Source: CAWCBH01 sp963793785 | GTDB lineage: Bacteria; Actinomycetota; Thermoleophilia; Solirubrobacterales; 70-9 | Direction of reading: 5' to 3' | Length of the DNA: 64,000 bases | Assembly: GCA_963793785.1 (NCBI GenBank) | Contig: CAWCBH010000003.1 | Location: forward strand, 124,001 to 188,000 | Shown: positions 41,680 through 49,532 of the stretch, piece by piece | Layout of the letters: each line of letters begins with the position of its first letter | How positions within the stretch are numbered: position 1 is the first letter of the stretch | Made by a program: the position numbers and the translations under genes | Notes under the pieces: generated by a model | What the model was told of the DNA's origin: nothing | The model's database searches: none | What the model saw: the letters and a program-made list of their open reading frames with translations, nothing else

Positions 41680-42101
41680 CAGGCGAGGACGTCGGCGGCG
41701 GAGGTCAGCCAGGTGAGCGCGAAGAGCACGAAGACGGAGATGCCGAGGACCGGAAGTAGCCGGCCGAGGCGATGCCAGCGGCGGACGACGACGACCTTCA
41801 GCGCCAGCACGGCAAGCAGCCCGACGCCGGCGAGCGCGTGCAGCGTCGCACCGTCCTCCTCGAAACCGGAATAGGCCACGCACATGAAGGCCACCAGCGC
41901 GGCGAGGACGACGATCGCGTCACCGACGGCACGATGGGTGGAGGAGGCCGGCCCGGTCCCGAGGAAGGGAAGGCGCAGCTTCCCGTAGCCGACCGCCATC
42001 AGGAAGACCTGGTATGCGGCGAGTGCCAAGACCGCCGAAGCCAGCACGACTTTTACCTCGACGACGTTGCCCCGCGTCAGGTCCTCGAGCAGGCTCTCCA
42101 T
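41679..42101 (-). CDS. Four-helix membrane protein, DUF6529/b561-like
   Basis: 140 residues with four membrane helices. Histidines at H56 (SSTHRAVGDAIV), H88 (GATLHALAGVG) and H110 (RRWHRLGRLLPVLG) lie near helix ends, reminiscent of haem-b binding four-helix proteins. The pattern THRAVG, TLHALAG, then PVLGISVFVLFALTWLTSA resembles the actinobacterial DUF6529 family as I recall it. Haem binding is inferred, not shown. It is followed without gap by a small membrane protein gene. Confidence 0.6.
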   Translation of the reverse strand: MESLLEDLTRGNVVEVKVVLASAVLALAAYQVFLMAVGYGKLRLPFLGTGPASSTHRAVGDAIVVLAALVAFMCVAYSGFEEDGATLHALAGVGLLAVLALKVVVVRRWHRLGRLLPVLGISVFVLFALTWLTSAADVLA

Positions 42102-42104
42102 CGC

Positions 42105-42548
42105 TCAGTTCTTGGCCGGGATCGGCTGCGCCGCGGCTCCTTCCAGCGCCGTCAGCGACTGGTCGAGCCAGCGGCCGAAATAGAGCTTGCCCAAGGCGGT
42201 GTCGAAGATGCGCCGGCCGAGGCCCTCGGGGTCCATCCCGAACTCCACATCCACGAACGTGCCTCCTTGCGCCTCGGTCAAGAGCCAGCGGGCATAGGTG
42301 CCCGTGTTCTCGCAATGCATGTGGATCTCCCGCAGGTCCTCGAGCCGCTCCACTCTCATCGTGGTGGTCTCGCGGCGGCCGGTCGGATCTTTCGTCACCT
42401 GGGCGTAATTGCTGCCCTCGTCGAAGCGCTCGCCGCGGACCTCGATCACCCGCGGCCACCACTCCGGGTGGCGGCGCGGATCGCCGACCAGCTCCCAGAC
42501 CCTTTCGGGCGGGGCGTCGATCAAAGCTTGTTGACGGGAGACCGACAT
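42105..42548 (-). CDS. SRPBCC/START-like domain protein
   Basis: 147 residues with the polyketide cyclase/dehydrase (SRPBCC) pattern: RQQALIDAPPERVWELVGDPRRHPEWWPRVIEVRGERFDEGSNY at the start, a central beta sheet with ALTEAQGGTFVDVEFGM-like alternation, and the long C-terminal helix RWLDQSLTALEGAA. Such proteins bind hydrophobic ligands in a helix-grip cavity. No partner enzyme adjacent. It starts 26 bp downstream of the tRNA-Thr gene on the same strand. Confidence 0.83.
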   Translation of the reverse strand: MSVSRQQALIDAPPERVWELVGDPRRHPEWWPRVIEVRGERFDEGSNYAQVTKDPTGRRETTTMRVERLEDLREIHMHCENTGTYARWLLTEAQGGTFVDVEFGMDPEGLGRRIFDTALGKLYFGRWLDQSLTALEGAAAQPIPAKN

Positions 42549-42573
42549 CGGGTTGCGCTTCGCCTGCGGGCGA

Positions 42574-42646
42574 AGCCGGCGAGCGGACTTGAACCGCTGA
42601 CCCCTTCATTACGAGTGAAGTGCTCTACCAACTGAGCTACGCCGGC
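42574..42646 (-). tRNA. tRNA-Thr, anticodon CGT
   Basis: Full cloverleaf on the minus strand: 7-bp acceptor GCCGGCG/CGCCGGC, D arm with GCTCAGTTGGTAGAGC, anticodon stem CTTCA/TGAAG with loop CT-CGT-AA, and T arm with GGTTCAAGTCC. Discriminator is T and CCA is not encoded. The anticodon reads ACG threonine codons. Confidence 0.96.
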
Positions 42647-42657
42647 GGGGTCGGGGA

Positions 42658-42685
42658 ATTGTAGGCGTGGCGCTGGCGCGATCAG
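42658..42685 (-). promoter_or_regulatory. Likely promoter of tRNA-Thr(CGT)
   Basis: A near-consensus -10 hexamer TACAAT lies on the minus strand at 42658-42663, 12 bp upstream of the tRNA 5' end. A CTGATC hexamer 16 bp further upstream (42680-42685) retains the TGA core of a -35 box. It overlaps the end of the thioesterase gene. Confidence 0.45.
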
Positions 42686-43191
42686 CCCGGATCGCGCTCG
42701 GCGATGATCTGCTCCCGCTCGGCGAGCCGGTTGGCGCGTCGCAGCTCGGCCTCACGCTGGCGACGGCGCTCGTCCTCGGTCTCCGGTGCCAGTGCGGGGA
42801 CGGGAGCCGGCCGGCCGTCGTCGTCAAGCGCCACCATCGTCAGGTAGGCGGTCGAGGTGTGTCGGGTCTGACCAGTGCGGGCGTTCTCGGCCTCGACGCG
42901 GACGCCGACCTCCATCGACGTCCGCCAGGCGGCGTTGACCTTGGCGCGGCAGCTGACCAGCTCGCCGACGTGGATCGGGTGCAGGAAGGTCATCCGGTCC
43001 ATCGCCGCGGTGACGATTCGCATGCCGCAGTGGCGAAGCGCGGCCACCCCGGCCGCCTCGTCGCAGAGCTTCATCACCATCCCGCCGTGCACGAACCCGG
43101 CCGAGTTGGCGTCGGTGAGCCCCATCCACTTGACCAGCAACGACTCCGAGTCGGAAGCAGGCCGGGTCTGCGGAGGGAAGGGCTCGGTCAC
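42682..43191 (-). CDS. Hotdog-fold acyl-CoA thioesterase (YciA/BACH-like)
   Basis: 169 residues from a GTG at 43189-43191, 10 bp after the UDG stop. An earlier start at 43233 would overlap UDG and add 14 residues. The hotdog motif is GFVHGGMVMKLCDEAAGVAAL, followed by TAAMDRMTFLHPIHVGELVSCRAKVNAAWRTSMEVGV and RHTSTAYLTMVALDDDGRP, typical of YciA-type acyl-CoA hydrolases. The C-terminal 30 residues are a charged helix. A role in fatty-acyl-CoA turnover is likely; chain-length preference is unknown. Confidence 0.85.
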   Translation of the reverse strand: MTEPFPPQTRPASDSESLLVKWMGLTDANSAGFVHGGMVMKLCDEAAGVAALRHCGMRIVTAAMDRMTFLHPIHVGELVSCRAKVNAAWRTSMEVGVRVEAENARTGQTRHTSTAYLTMVALDDDGRPAPVPALAPETEDERRRQREAELRRANRLAEREQIIAERDPG

Positions 43192-43201
43192 CCGGCCGAC
43201 C

Positions 43202-43927
43202 CTACCCGCGACCGGCGGCGAGCTGCTGCGCACGATCGAAGACAGCGTCGAGCATCGCCTCGGTCAGGGTGCCGGTGAAGGTGTTCTGCTGGCTCGGGTG
43301 GTAGCAGCCGATCAGCACCAGCTCGCCGACGGTGCACTCCGCGCCGTGCCCGAAGCGCGGCTTCGGCCGCGGCACCTCCTCGCCGATCGCCCGCAGTGCT
43401 CTGAGCATTCCGTCCCAGGCGTAGCTGCCGAGGGCGACCAGCACCCGGCGGCGATCGAGGAGCCGCAGCTCGCGCTCCAGGTAGGGGAGGCAGTTGTCGC
43501 GCTCCTCGGGGGTCGGCCTGTTCGCCGGAGGCGGGCAGCGGTTGATGGCGCTGACATAGGCATCGCGCAGGCGCAGGCCGTCCTCGCGGTGCTCGGACCG
43601 CGGCTGGTTCGCGAAGCCGGCCCGGTGCAGGGACCCGAACAGCCAGTCCCCGGATCGGTCGCCGGTGAAGAATCGGCCGGTGCGGTTGCCGCCGTGCGCG
43701 GCCGGCGCCAGCCCGATCACGACGACGCGGGCGCCGGGATCGCCGAAGCCCTCCAGCGGCCGCGCCCAGTAGCGCTCGCCGCGATGGCGGCGCGGCGGAT
43801 CGGCCGCCTGCTCTTCCCGCCAGGCGACCAGGCGCGGACAGCGGCGGCATCGATGCACCTCCTCGGCGAGGCGCTGCAGCGCGGGAACGCGACCGGCGCC
43901 GCCGGATTCCTCTGATCCGGCCATCAT
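43202..43927 (-). CDS. Uracil-DNA glycosylase, family 5 (UdgB-like)
   Basis: 241 residues. Excises uracil and related damaged bases. Motif A is VIGLAPAAHGGNRTGRFFTGDRSG, with alanine/asparagine in place of the catalytic Asp seen in family 5. The late motif is CYHPSQQNTFTG. Iron-sulfur ligands are C27 and C30 (HRCRRCPRL) plus the pair in RCPPPANRPTPEERDNC. The start ATG at 43927 has a second ATG directly after it. Divergent from the ferritin-like operon. Confidence 0.9.
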   Translation of the reverse strand: MMAGSEESGGAGRVPALQRLAEEVHRCRRCPRLVAWREEQAADPPRRHRGERYWARPLEGFGDPGARVVVIGLAPAAHGGNRTGRFFTGDRSGDWLFGSLHRAGFANQPRSEHREDGLRLRDAYVSAINRCPPPANRPTPEERDNCLPYLERELRLLDRRRVLVALGSYAWDGMLRALRAIGEEVPRPKPRFGHGAECTVGELVLIGCYHPSQQNTFTGTLTEAMLDAVFDRAQQLAAGRG

Positions 43928-43978
43928 CTGCCGCCGTAAAGGCGAGGGGGGAGCGGGAGCTCGAGACTGAGGGAGCCC

Positions 43979-44584
43979 ATGGACGCAGCTCGCATCATCG
44001 GGGATCCGATCTCACGGCGACGATTCTTTCTCGGCGCAGGTATCACCTTGGGGGCGGGGTCGGCGACCTTCGCCGCCGCCTGTGGGGACGACGAGGAAGG
44101 CAACGAAGGATCCGCGAGCGACGCCGAGGAAACGGCCGACGTCGGCATCCTCAACAGCGCCCTGGCGCTGGAGCTGACCGCGGTCGACGCCTACCGCGAG
44201 GGCCTTGCGCGGCTGAACGGGGCGGTTCTTGCGGTAGGCGAGCGGTTCTTGATCCACGAGCAGGAGCACGCGAACGGCCTCACCGAGGCGATCAAGCAGC
44301 GTGGGGCGACGACCGACGCCCGGCCGATGAGGCTCGACTACTCGGGGCTTCGCGACTCCGACGATGTGCTGCGGTTCGCGATCGGCCTCGAGGAGGTCGC
44401 GATCGCCGCCTACGTCGACGCGGTGCCGAGGCTCTCCAGCCCCGACCTGCGGGCGACCGTCTCCCAGATCGCCACCAACGAAGCAGAGCACCTCTCCGTG
44501 CTACGGCAGGCGCTCGGCCGCGAGCCGGCGCCGCAGGCGTTCGTGACCGGGGACGCCGAGGCGCTGGGGGCACTCACGCGATGA
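43979..44584 (+). CDS. Tat-exported ferritin-like lipoprotein (first of pair)
   Basis: 201 residues. The N-terminus has a twin-arginine signal (SRRRFFLGAGITLGAG) followed by a lipobox-like cysteine C35 (FAAAC), suggesting export folded and lipid anchoring. The mature part is a four-helix ferritin-like domain with metal-type Glu/His spacing: ALALELTAVDAYREGL, HEQEHANGLTEAIKQRG, FAIGLEEVAIAAYVDAV and NEAEHLSVLRQALGRE. Members of this family are often of unknown function and some are stress related. First gene of a three-gene unit with another ferritin-like protein and a cupredoxin. Confidence 0.83.
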   Translation: MDAARIIGDPISRRRFFLGAGITLGAGSATFAAACGDDEEGNEGSASDAEETADVGILNSALALELTAVDAYREGLARLNGAVLAVGERFLIHEQEHANGLTEAIKQRGATTDARPMRLDYSGLRDSDDVLRFAIGLEEVAIAAYVDAVPRLSSPDLRATVSQIATNEAEHLSVLRQALGREPAPQAFVTGDAEALGALTR

Positions 44585-45156
44585 CTGGGTCGACGCGCCG
44601 GGAGGCCGTCCGCACCGGAGTCGCCGGCGCCGGGGTGATCGCCGGCGCGGCGGCGATCCCGGCGCTGATGCGGGCCGCAAGCGCGTTCGCGCAGACCGGC
44701 GGCGACGCCGCGGTACTCGAAGCCGCCATCGCCCTCGAGCAGACGGCGGTGACCGCCTACGACAGCGCCCACGGGAGCGGCCTGCTCGAGCAGGGGCTGC
44801 TCCCCCTGATGCGGCGTATCCGCGACCAGGAGCAAGAGCACGCGGACGCGCTCTCCGAGGCCCTGGAGGACATCGGCGGCACGCCTCCGAGGCCGCCCGG
44901 CGCGAGCGAGGTCGAAGGGCTCGGCTCGTTGCGGTCGCGCGAAGCCCTGCTTCGCTTCGCGATCGAGCTCGAGGAGATGGCCGTGGGGGCGTACCTGGAC
45001 GCCCACACCCGGTTGCAGAGCCCGGCCTTGCTCAGGACCGTCACCCAGATCATGGCCAACGAGGGCCAGCACCTCGTCGTCCTGCGTCAGGCGGTCGGGG
45101 CCTCGCTCGCCGATTCCGTGCCGTCGGCCTTCGAGGCCGGTAGCGCTACGGGTTAG
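44581..45156 (+). CDS. Exported ferritin-like protein (second of pair)
   Basis: 191 residues, coupled to the previous gene by ATGA overlap. The N-terminus looks like a Tat-type signal (RREAVRTGVAGAGVIAGAAAIPALM) without a lipobox cysteine. The ferritin-like helices carry ALEQTAVTAYDSA, DQEQEHADALSEALEDIGG, FAIELEEMAVGAYLDAHTRL and NEGQHLVVLRQAVGAS, parallel to the first protein. The pair probably arose by duplication and may form a heteromer outside the membrane. The metal is unknown. Confidence 0.82.
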   Translation: MTGSTRREAVRTGVAGAGVIAGAAAIPALMRAASAFAQTGGDAAVLEAAIALEQTAVTAYDSAHGSGLLEQGLLPLMRRIRDQEQEHADALSEALEDIGGTPPRPPGASEVEGLGSLRSREALLRFAIELEEMAVGAYLDAHTRLQSPALLRTVTQIMANEGQHLVVLRQAVGASLADSVPSAFEAGSATG

Positions 45157-45196
45157 GGTCGCTCGCGCTGATCAAGCAAGGAAAGGAAGGAAGGAA

Positions 45197-45625
45197 ATGA
45201 CGAGGACGAGCCTGCTTGCGATTCTGGTGCTGATCGCATTCGCTGCGGCTGCCTGTGGCGATGACGACGACGAGGACACTGCGGGCGGCGGTGACACGAT
45301 CGCCGAAAGCGCCCCGGCCGAAGAGACCGGCGCCGGTACGGCCACCGGAGGCGGAGCCGGCGCTGCGGCGCCCAGAGCCGCCAAGGTCGAGATCGTCGAG
45401 TTCGCCTTCGTGCCGAAGACGACCACGATTCAGGCCGGTGGCAAGGTGACCTGGCTGAACCAGGACGCTGCGGCGCATACGGCAAGCGCCGACGACGGCT
45501 TCTTTGACACCGGCACCCTCAACGAGGGCAAGCTGCAGGCGGAGACCTTTGAGCGGCCGGGCACCTACAGCTACATCTGCGAATTCCATCCCTTCATGGA
45601 GGGCAGGGTCGAAGTCGTCGAGTAG
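45197..45625 (+). CDS. Cupredoxin (plastocyanin-like) lipoprotein
   Basis: 142 residues. A lipoprotein signal ends at C20 (FAAAAC), followed by a D/E/G/A-rich disordered linker to about residue 60. The cupredoxin domain has the type 1 copper ligands H94 (AAAHTASADD), C128 (YSYICEF), H131 and M134 (HPFM). Translation is supported by a strong purine-rich AGGAAGGAAGGAA tract at 45180-45196. Expected to carry single electrons at the outer membrane face. It follows the two ferritin-like genes by 40 bp, so a shared function in metal oxidation or electron transfer is plausible. Confidence 0.88.
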   Translation: MTRTSLLAILVLIAFAAAACGDDDDEDTAGGGDTIAESAPAEETGAGTATGGGAGAAAPRAAKVEIVEFAFVPKTTTIQAGGKVTWLNQDAAAHTASADDGFFDTGTLNEGKLQAETFERPGTYSYICEFHPFMEGRVEVVE

Positions 45626-45705
45626 CGCGAGGTGGTGCTGGGGCCCGGCGGGTGGTGCGCTCCGGGCGGGCGATACCGGCGCCGGCGCGGTTCATAATTG
45701 AGGCG

Positions 45706-46275
45706 GTGTTCCCGCTCAACGTCCCGAACGTCCTGACGCTGTTGCGCATCCTCGCCGTTCCGGTGATCGTCGTGGCGCTGCTGGATGAGACGCCGAATGG
45801 GGACATGCTGGCGGCGGCGGTGTTCGCGCTCGCGGCGATGACCGATGGGCTCGACGGCTACATCGCCCGCTCCCGCGGCGCGATCACGACCTTCGGGAAG
45901 CTGATGGACCCGCTCGCCGACAAGCTGCTCGTGACCGCGGCGCTGGTCTCGCTCGTATCGCTGGACCGGCTGGCGGCGTGGGTGGCGATGGTGATCATCG
46001 CCCGGGAGTTCGCGGTCACGGGACTGCGGGCGATCGCCGCCGAACGGGGATTGGTGATCTCGGCGAGCTGGCTCGGAAAGGTGAAGACCGTGCTGCAGAT
46101 CGGCGCCGTCTTCGCGCTGATCGCCTTCGATCCCTCGCCGGTCTGGGTCGACGGGCTCGTCTACGCCGCGGTTGCCGTGACGGTCATCAGCGGCGCCGAC
46201 TATTTCTTCGGCCTGCGGCGTCGGCTCGAGGAGCAGCGGCGTTTGGGCACGGCGGCAAAAGCCGAGCCGGGCTAG
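45706..46275 (+). CDS. pgsA: CDP-diacylglycerol-glycerol-3-phosphate 3-phosphatidyltransferase
   Basis: Makes phosphatidylglycerophosphate in the membrane. I use the GTG at 45706 (FPLNVPNVLTLLRILAVPVIVVAL), giving 189 residues; the frame is open 18 codons further upstream but without family sequence. The CDP-alcohol phosphatidyltransferase motif DG-x2-AR-x8-G-x3-D-x3-D is visible in DGLDGYIARSRGAITTFGKLMDPLADK. About five membrane helices. Its TAG stop lies on the palindrome CTAG at 46272-46275 shared with the convergent folE2 gene. Confidence 0.9.
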   Translation: MFPLNVPNVLTLLRILAVPVIVVALLDETPNGDMLAAAVFALAAMTDGLDGYIARSRGAITTFGKLMDPLADKLLVTAALVSLVSLDRLAAWVAMVIIAREFAVTGLRAIAAERGLVISASWLGKVKTVLQIGAVFALIAFDPSPVWVDGLVYAAVAVTVISGADYFFGLRRRLEEQRRLGTAAKAEPG

Positions 46276-47291
46276 GCGCCGGCGACCGCCACCGCCGGCG
46301 CCTCCAGCCACTCCCGCATCGTCAGGTGGTGGCGCAGATGCTCGCCGCTTTCGAGCTCGTGGCGCAGCTCTTCGAGCGATCCGTAACGCTCGGCGACGAC
46401 GTTGTGGCGGTGGATCGTCTCCAGGTTCTCCTGCCGGGCCATCACGAAGGCATCGGGGTCCAGGTCGGTGAACTCGCTGCCGACTCGGCGGACCATTTCC
46501 CGCACGCAGTCTTCGACGAAGCGCGGTTGCGCGTGGGCCTTCTCGACCACCGCCAGCTCGTCGGGACGCTTCATCAGCTCGTATATCTCCGAGCTCATCG
46601 ACTGTTCGACGATCTGCAGCAGCCGGCGGGCGTCGACGTCGAACTCGCAATCCTCGGGACAGCCGACGTAGAGGGTTCCGATGCCGCGCTGGTTATGGGT
46701 GGCGATCGGGACCGACTCGATCACCCGCTCGATCTCCTCGGCGTCGAAGCCCTGCTCGGCGAGGCGATCGCGGGCCGCTCCGGCGACCATCTCCTGGGCG
46801 CAGGGGCAGGCGGTCATTCCTTGGGTCTGGACGCCGGTCAGGCGCCGGGTACCGCGGTCGGACGCGACGGCAGTACCGAAGAGGGTGTAGATCTCCTGCG
46901 TGGGGTGCCCGGAGATCGGCGTGGGGACGGTCTCCGGATAGCGTGCCGCGACCGAGACCTCCGCCCGCACCCCTGCCTGGCTCTCGCGAACGCGCTCCGC
47001 GATATGCGCCGCCAGCGTCTCCGCCCGCAGCGGGGCTTCGCTGAGCACGACGGCGTCGATCGCCTCGCCGACGACCTCCTCGAACCGCGACATGTGGACG
47101 CCGGCCTGCTCTGGGTTGAGGTCGACGAAGCACTCCAGCTCGGCGAAGTAGAGCTGGGTGGCGCCGTCTGCCTGCACCTGGATCACCTTCTCGACCCCGG
47201 TGACGCCGACCCGGGACAGGCTGACTCGCGTTTCCGGCCGCGAGGCCTGGACGTCTACTTCCACGTGAGCGGGGGCGGGCGGTTCAGCCAT
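46272..47291 (-). CDS. folE2: GTP cyclohydrolase FolE2/MptA-type
   Basis: Converts GTP to a dihydroneopterin-type product, first step of folate biosynthesis, independently of the zinc enzyme FolE. 339 residues from ATG 47289-47291; a TTG seven codons upstream is an alternative. Family signatures are the N-terminal RVSLSRVGVTGVEKVIQV, ECFVDLNPEQAGVHMSRFEE, TQGMTACPCAQEMVAG with the catalytic cysteine region, and PIATHNQRGIG. In the pieces I can compare, the sequence has the MptA-like layout seen in archaea. No other folate gene is next to it. Confidence 0.88.
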   Translation of the reverse strand: MAEPPAPAHVEVDVQASRPETRVSLSRVGVTGVEKVIQVQADGATQLYFAELECFVDLNPEQAGVHMSRFEEVVGEAIDAVVLSEAPLRAETLAAHIAERVRESQAGVRAEVSVAARYPETVPTPISGHPTQEIYTLFGTAVASDRGTRRLTGVQTQGMTACPCAQEMVAGAARDRLAEQGFDAEEIERVIESVPIATHNQRGIGTLYVGCPEDCEFDVDARRLLQIVEQSMSSEIYELMKRPDELAVVEKAHAQPRFVEDCVREMVRRVGSEFTDLDPDAFVMARQENLETIHRHNVVAERYGSLEELRHELESGEHLRHHLTMREWLEAPAVAVAGA

Positions 47292-47383
47292 CGATTGATG
47301 AAGGGTAGGCAAACCGACCAGCGAGTCGCACCAGGAGCCCGGAGAACGGTCGGGCCACGCTCAGCAAGAATCGAAGAAATGCG

Positions 47384-48619
47384 GTGCAAACTTTGGCGGA
47401 ATTTGGGGGGATCCGCAATACTTCCCGAGCCGACCCCTCAGTGGTCGGGACTGCACCGCGGTCGATAGGGCGACGGGGAGGCAGCGACATAGAGCCAGAG
47501 ACGGCTCCCCAGGGACTCGAAAGAGGGCCGCAGGAGCAGCCTTTCAATGAGCACGAGGAGCTTCGCGAGCTGATCGCCGAAGGGCGGGAGCGCGGCTACC
47601 TCACCTTCGAGCAGATCGCGGTGACCCTGGAGGAGGTCGAGGTCACCAAGGAGCAGGTGTCGACGCTCCACGCCCATCTGATCGAGCACGGGGTCGACGT
47701 GATCGCCCAGAACGGGGTCAGCGCCTACAAGGAGCAGCGCGCCGGCGACTCCAACGGGCAGGCGAAGAAATCGGAGCTGGACCTGACCGTCGAGCCCAGC
47801 CTCGACTCGCTGCGCCTCTACCTGCGGTCGATCGGGCGGGTCGAGCTGTTGACGGCTCAGCAGGAGATCGAGCTGGCGAAGCGGATCGAGCGCGGCGACA
47901 TGCTCGCCAAGCGGCAGATGGTGGAGGCGAACCTGCGCCTGGTGGTGTCGATTGCCAAGGGGTACCTGGGGCGGGGCCTCAGCTTCCTGGACCTGATCCA
48001 GGAAGGGTCGCTGGGCCTGATCCGGGCGGTGGAGAAGTTCGACTACCGCCGCGGCTACAAATTTTCAACCTACGCGACCTGGTGGATCCGCCAGGCCGTG
48101 ACCCGTGCGATCGCCGACAAGGCGCGGACGATCCGCATCCCCGTGCACATGGTCGAGAAGCTGAACCGCGTCTCGCACGTCGAGCGGCAGCTGGTCCAGC
48201 GCCTCGGGCGCGAGCCCGAGCCCGCCGAGATCGCCACCGAGCTGCGCTGGTCGGTGCGCGACGTGCGCGACATCCTCCGCGTGGCCCAGCTCCCGGTCTC
48301 GCTCGAGAAGCCGGTCGGCGACGAAGAGGAGTCCGAGCTGGGTGACTTCGTGGCCGACGACGGTGCCTCGGAGCCCTTCGAGGAGGCCTCCGAGCACCTT
48401 CAAAAGGAGGGAGTCCGCAAGGCACTCGACGTGCTGCCCGAGCGCGAGCGCCAGGTGATCGAGCTGCGCTACGGCCTCTCGGGAATGGAGCCGCTGACCC
48501 TGGAGGAGGTCGGGCGTGCCTTCGGGGTCACTCGCGAGCGGATCCGCCAGATCGAGAACAACACCTTGAAGAAGATGAAGCGCCTGCCCGAGGCGCAGAT
48601 GCTGCGCGAAGCGGGCTAG
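47384..48619 (+). CDS. rpoD: Primary RNA polymerase sigma factor
   Basis: 411 residues. Region 1.1 is present (ELRELIAEGRERGYLTFEQIAVTLEEVEVTKEQV). Region 1.2 (DSLRLYLRSIGRVELLTAQQEIELAKRIERGD) and region 2 (NLRLVVSIAKGYLGRGLSFLDLIQEGSLGLIRAVEKFDYRRGYKFSTYATWWIRQA) follow. Region 3 and a canonical region 4 (RERQVIELRYGL, LTLEEVGRAFGVTRERIRQIENNTLKKMK) complete it. The full region set identifies it as the housekeeping sigma-70. The GTG start at 47384 is uncertain because the first 50 residues are variable. Divergent from folE2. Confidence 0.94.
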   Translation: MQTLAEFGGIRNTSRADPSVVGTAPRSIGRRGGSDIEPETAPQGLERGPQEQPFNEHEELRELIAEGRERGYLTFEQIAVTLEEVEVTKEQVSTLHAHLIEHGVDVIAQNGVSAYKEQRAGDSNGQAKKSELDLTVEPSLDSLRLYLRSIGRVELLTAQQEIELAKRIERGDMLAKRQMVEANLRLVVSIAKGYLGRGLSFLDLIQEGSLGLIRAVEKFDYRRGYKFSTYATWWIRQAVTRAIADKARTIRIPVHMVEKLNRVSHVERQLVQRLGREPEPAEIATELRWSVRDVRDILRVAQLPVSLEKPVGDEEESELGDFVADDGASEPFEEASEHLQKEGVRKALDVLPERERQVIELRYGLSGMEPLTLEEVGRAFGVTRERIRQIENNTLKKMKRLPEAQMLREAG

Positions 48620-48623
48620 CGGT

Positions 48624-48659
48624 CCGATTCCAGCTACTGCGTCGTCCTTCTAGAATCGG
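48624..48659 (+). promoter_or_regulatory. Hairpin and possible promoter between rpoD and tRNA-Tyr
   Basis: CCGATTC at 48624-48630 pairs with GAATCGG at 48653-48659; the stem extends to nine of ten bases with a 16-base loop. It lies 5 bp after the rpoD stop, so it may be its terminator. The right arm contains TAGAAT (48651-48656), a good -10 hexamer 15 bp before the tRNA, so the same sequence may serve as the tRNA promoter. Confidence 0.4.
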
Positions 48660-48671
48660 TCGCAGACCCCC

Positions 48672-48753
48672 GGGGGAGTGCCCGAGCGGCCAAAGGGATC
48701 GCGCTGTAAACGCGACGGCTCAGCCTACGCAGGTTCGAATCCTGCCTCCCCCA
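48672..48753 (+). tRNA. tRNA-Tyr, anticodon GTA
   Basis: A class II tRNA of 82 nt with long variable arm. Acceptor GGGGGAG/CTCCCCC, anticodon stem TCGCG/CGCGA with loop CT-GTA-AA, T arm with GGTTCGAATCC, discriminator A. CCA is not encoded. Anticodon reads tyrosine codons TAC/TAT. Confidence 0.96.
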
Positions 48754-48815
48754 TCGACCCGTGGCGCGTTCCTCGCGTATACGGCGAAGAAAGCGCCATC
48801 CGCGATGCTTCCCCG

Positions 48816-49532
48816 ATGAGCCAGCCCGACCTCTCCGACCGCGTGATCGCGATCGCCGGCGTCGGCGGCGGGCTGGGGCCGGTGGTGGCGGAGCGACTCG
48901 CCGATGCCGGAGCGACGCTGGCCGGCACCGACATCTCCCAGGAACGCCTCGATGCGATCCCGGCCGAGCTCGGCCTCGACGAAGAGCGCTGGGACGGGCA
49001 GGCCGTCGACCTGCTCGACGGTGACGCCGCGAAGGGTTGGTGCGAGGCGCTGGTCGAGCGGTTCGGCCGCGTCGACGGGCTCCTGCACCTGGTCGGCGGC
49101 TGGAAGGGGGGAGACCCGATCGTCGCTGCGCCGCTGACCGACTACGAGTGGCTGCACGATCTGCTGGTGCGAACTGTCCAGCACGCCTCGCGCGCCTTCC
49201 ACGATGCGCTGACCGCGTCCCCGCATGGTCGCTTCGTCCTCGTCTCCTCCTCGCAGGCGCAGCGCCCGCAGGCGACCAACGCCTCCTACGCGGCTGCCAA
49301 GGCGGCGGCCGAGTCCTGGACCCTGGCCCTGGCCGACTCCTTCGCCGGGACCGCTGCGACGGCCAACATCGTCGTCGTCGACGCGATCCTCACCCCGCAG
49401 ATGCGCGAGCAGACCCCCGGCGAGGACTCTCCCAACCTCACCCCGGCCGAGGACATCGCCGAGGCGATCGCGCTTATCTGCTCGCCAGCGGGGCAGCGGA
49501 TGAACGGTCAGCGCCTGGCGCTGCACGGCTGA
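48816..49532 (+). CDS. Short-chain dehydrogenase/reductase
   Basis: 238 residues from ATG 48816; the frame upstream runs through tRNA-Tyr and is not coding. The Rossmann motif is IAIAGVGGGLGPVVAERLADAGATLAGTD, catalytic serine region FVLVSSSQAQRPQ, and Y-x3-K in ASYAAAKAAAESW. Classical SDR with unknown substrate. Its last 59 bp overlap the convergent monooxygenase gene on the other strand. Confidence 0.86.
   Translation: MSQPDLSDRVIAIAGVGGGLGPVVAERLADAGATLAGTDISQERLDAIPAELGLDEERWDGQAVDLLDGDAAKGWCEALVERFGRVDGLLHLVGGWKGGDPIVAAPLTDYEWLHDLLVRTVQHASRAFHDALTASPHGRFVLVSSSQAQRPQATNASYAAAKAAAESWTLALADSFAGTAATANIVVVDAILTPQMREQTPGEDSPNLTPAEDIAEAIALICSPAGQRMNGQRLALHG

Noticed and set aside
45177..45196. 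GGAA-type short repeat before the cupredoxin as a microsatellite
   Set aside because: The repeated purines form an extended ribosome binding site directly before ATG; the tract is too short to call a repeat locus.
48678..48815. Coding extension of the SDR gene through tRNA-Tyr
   Set aside because: The stretch is a complete tRNA gene and its translation has no SDR-like sequence.
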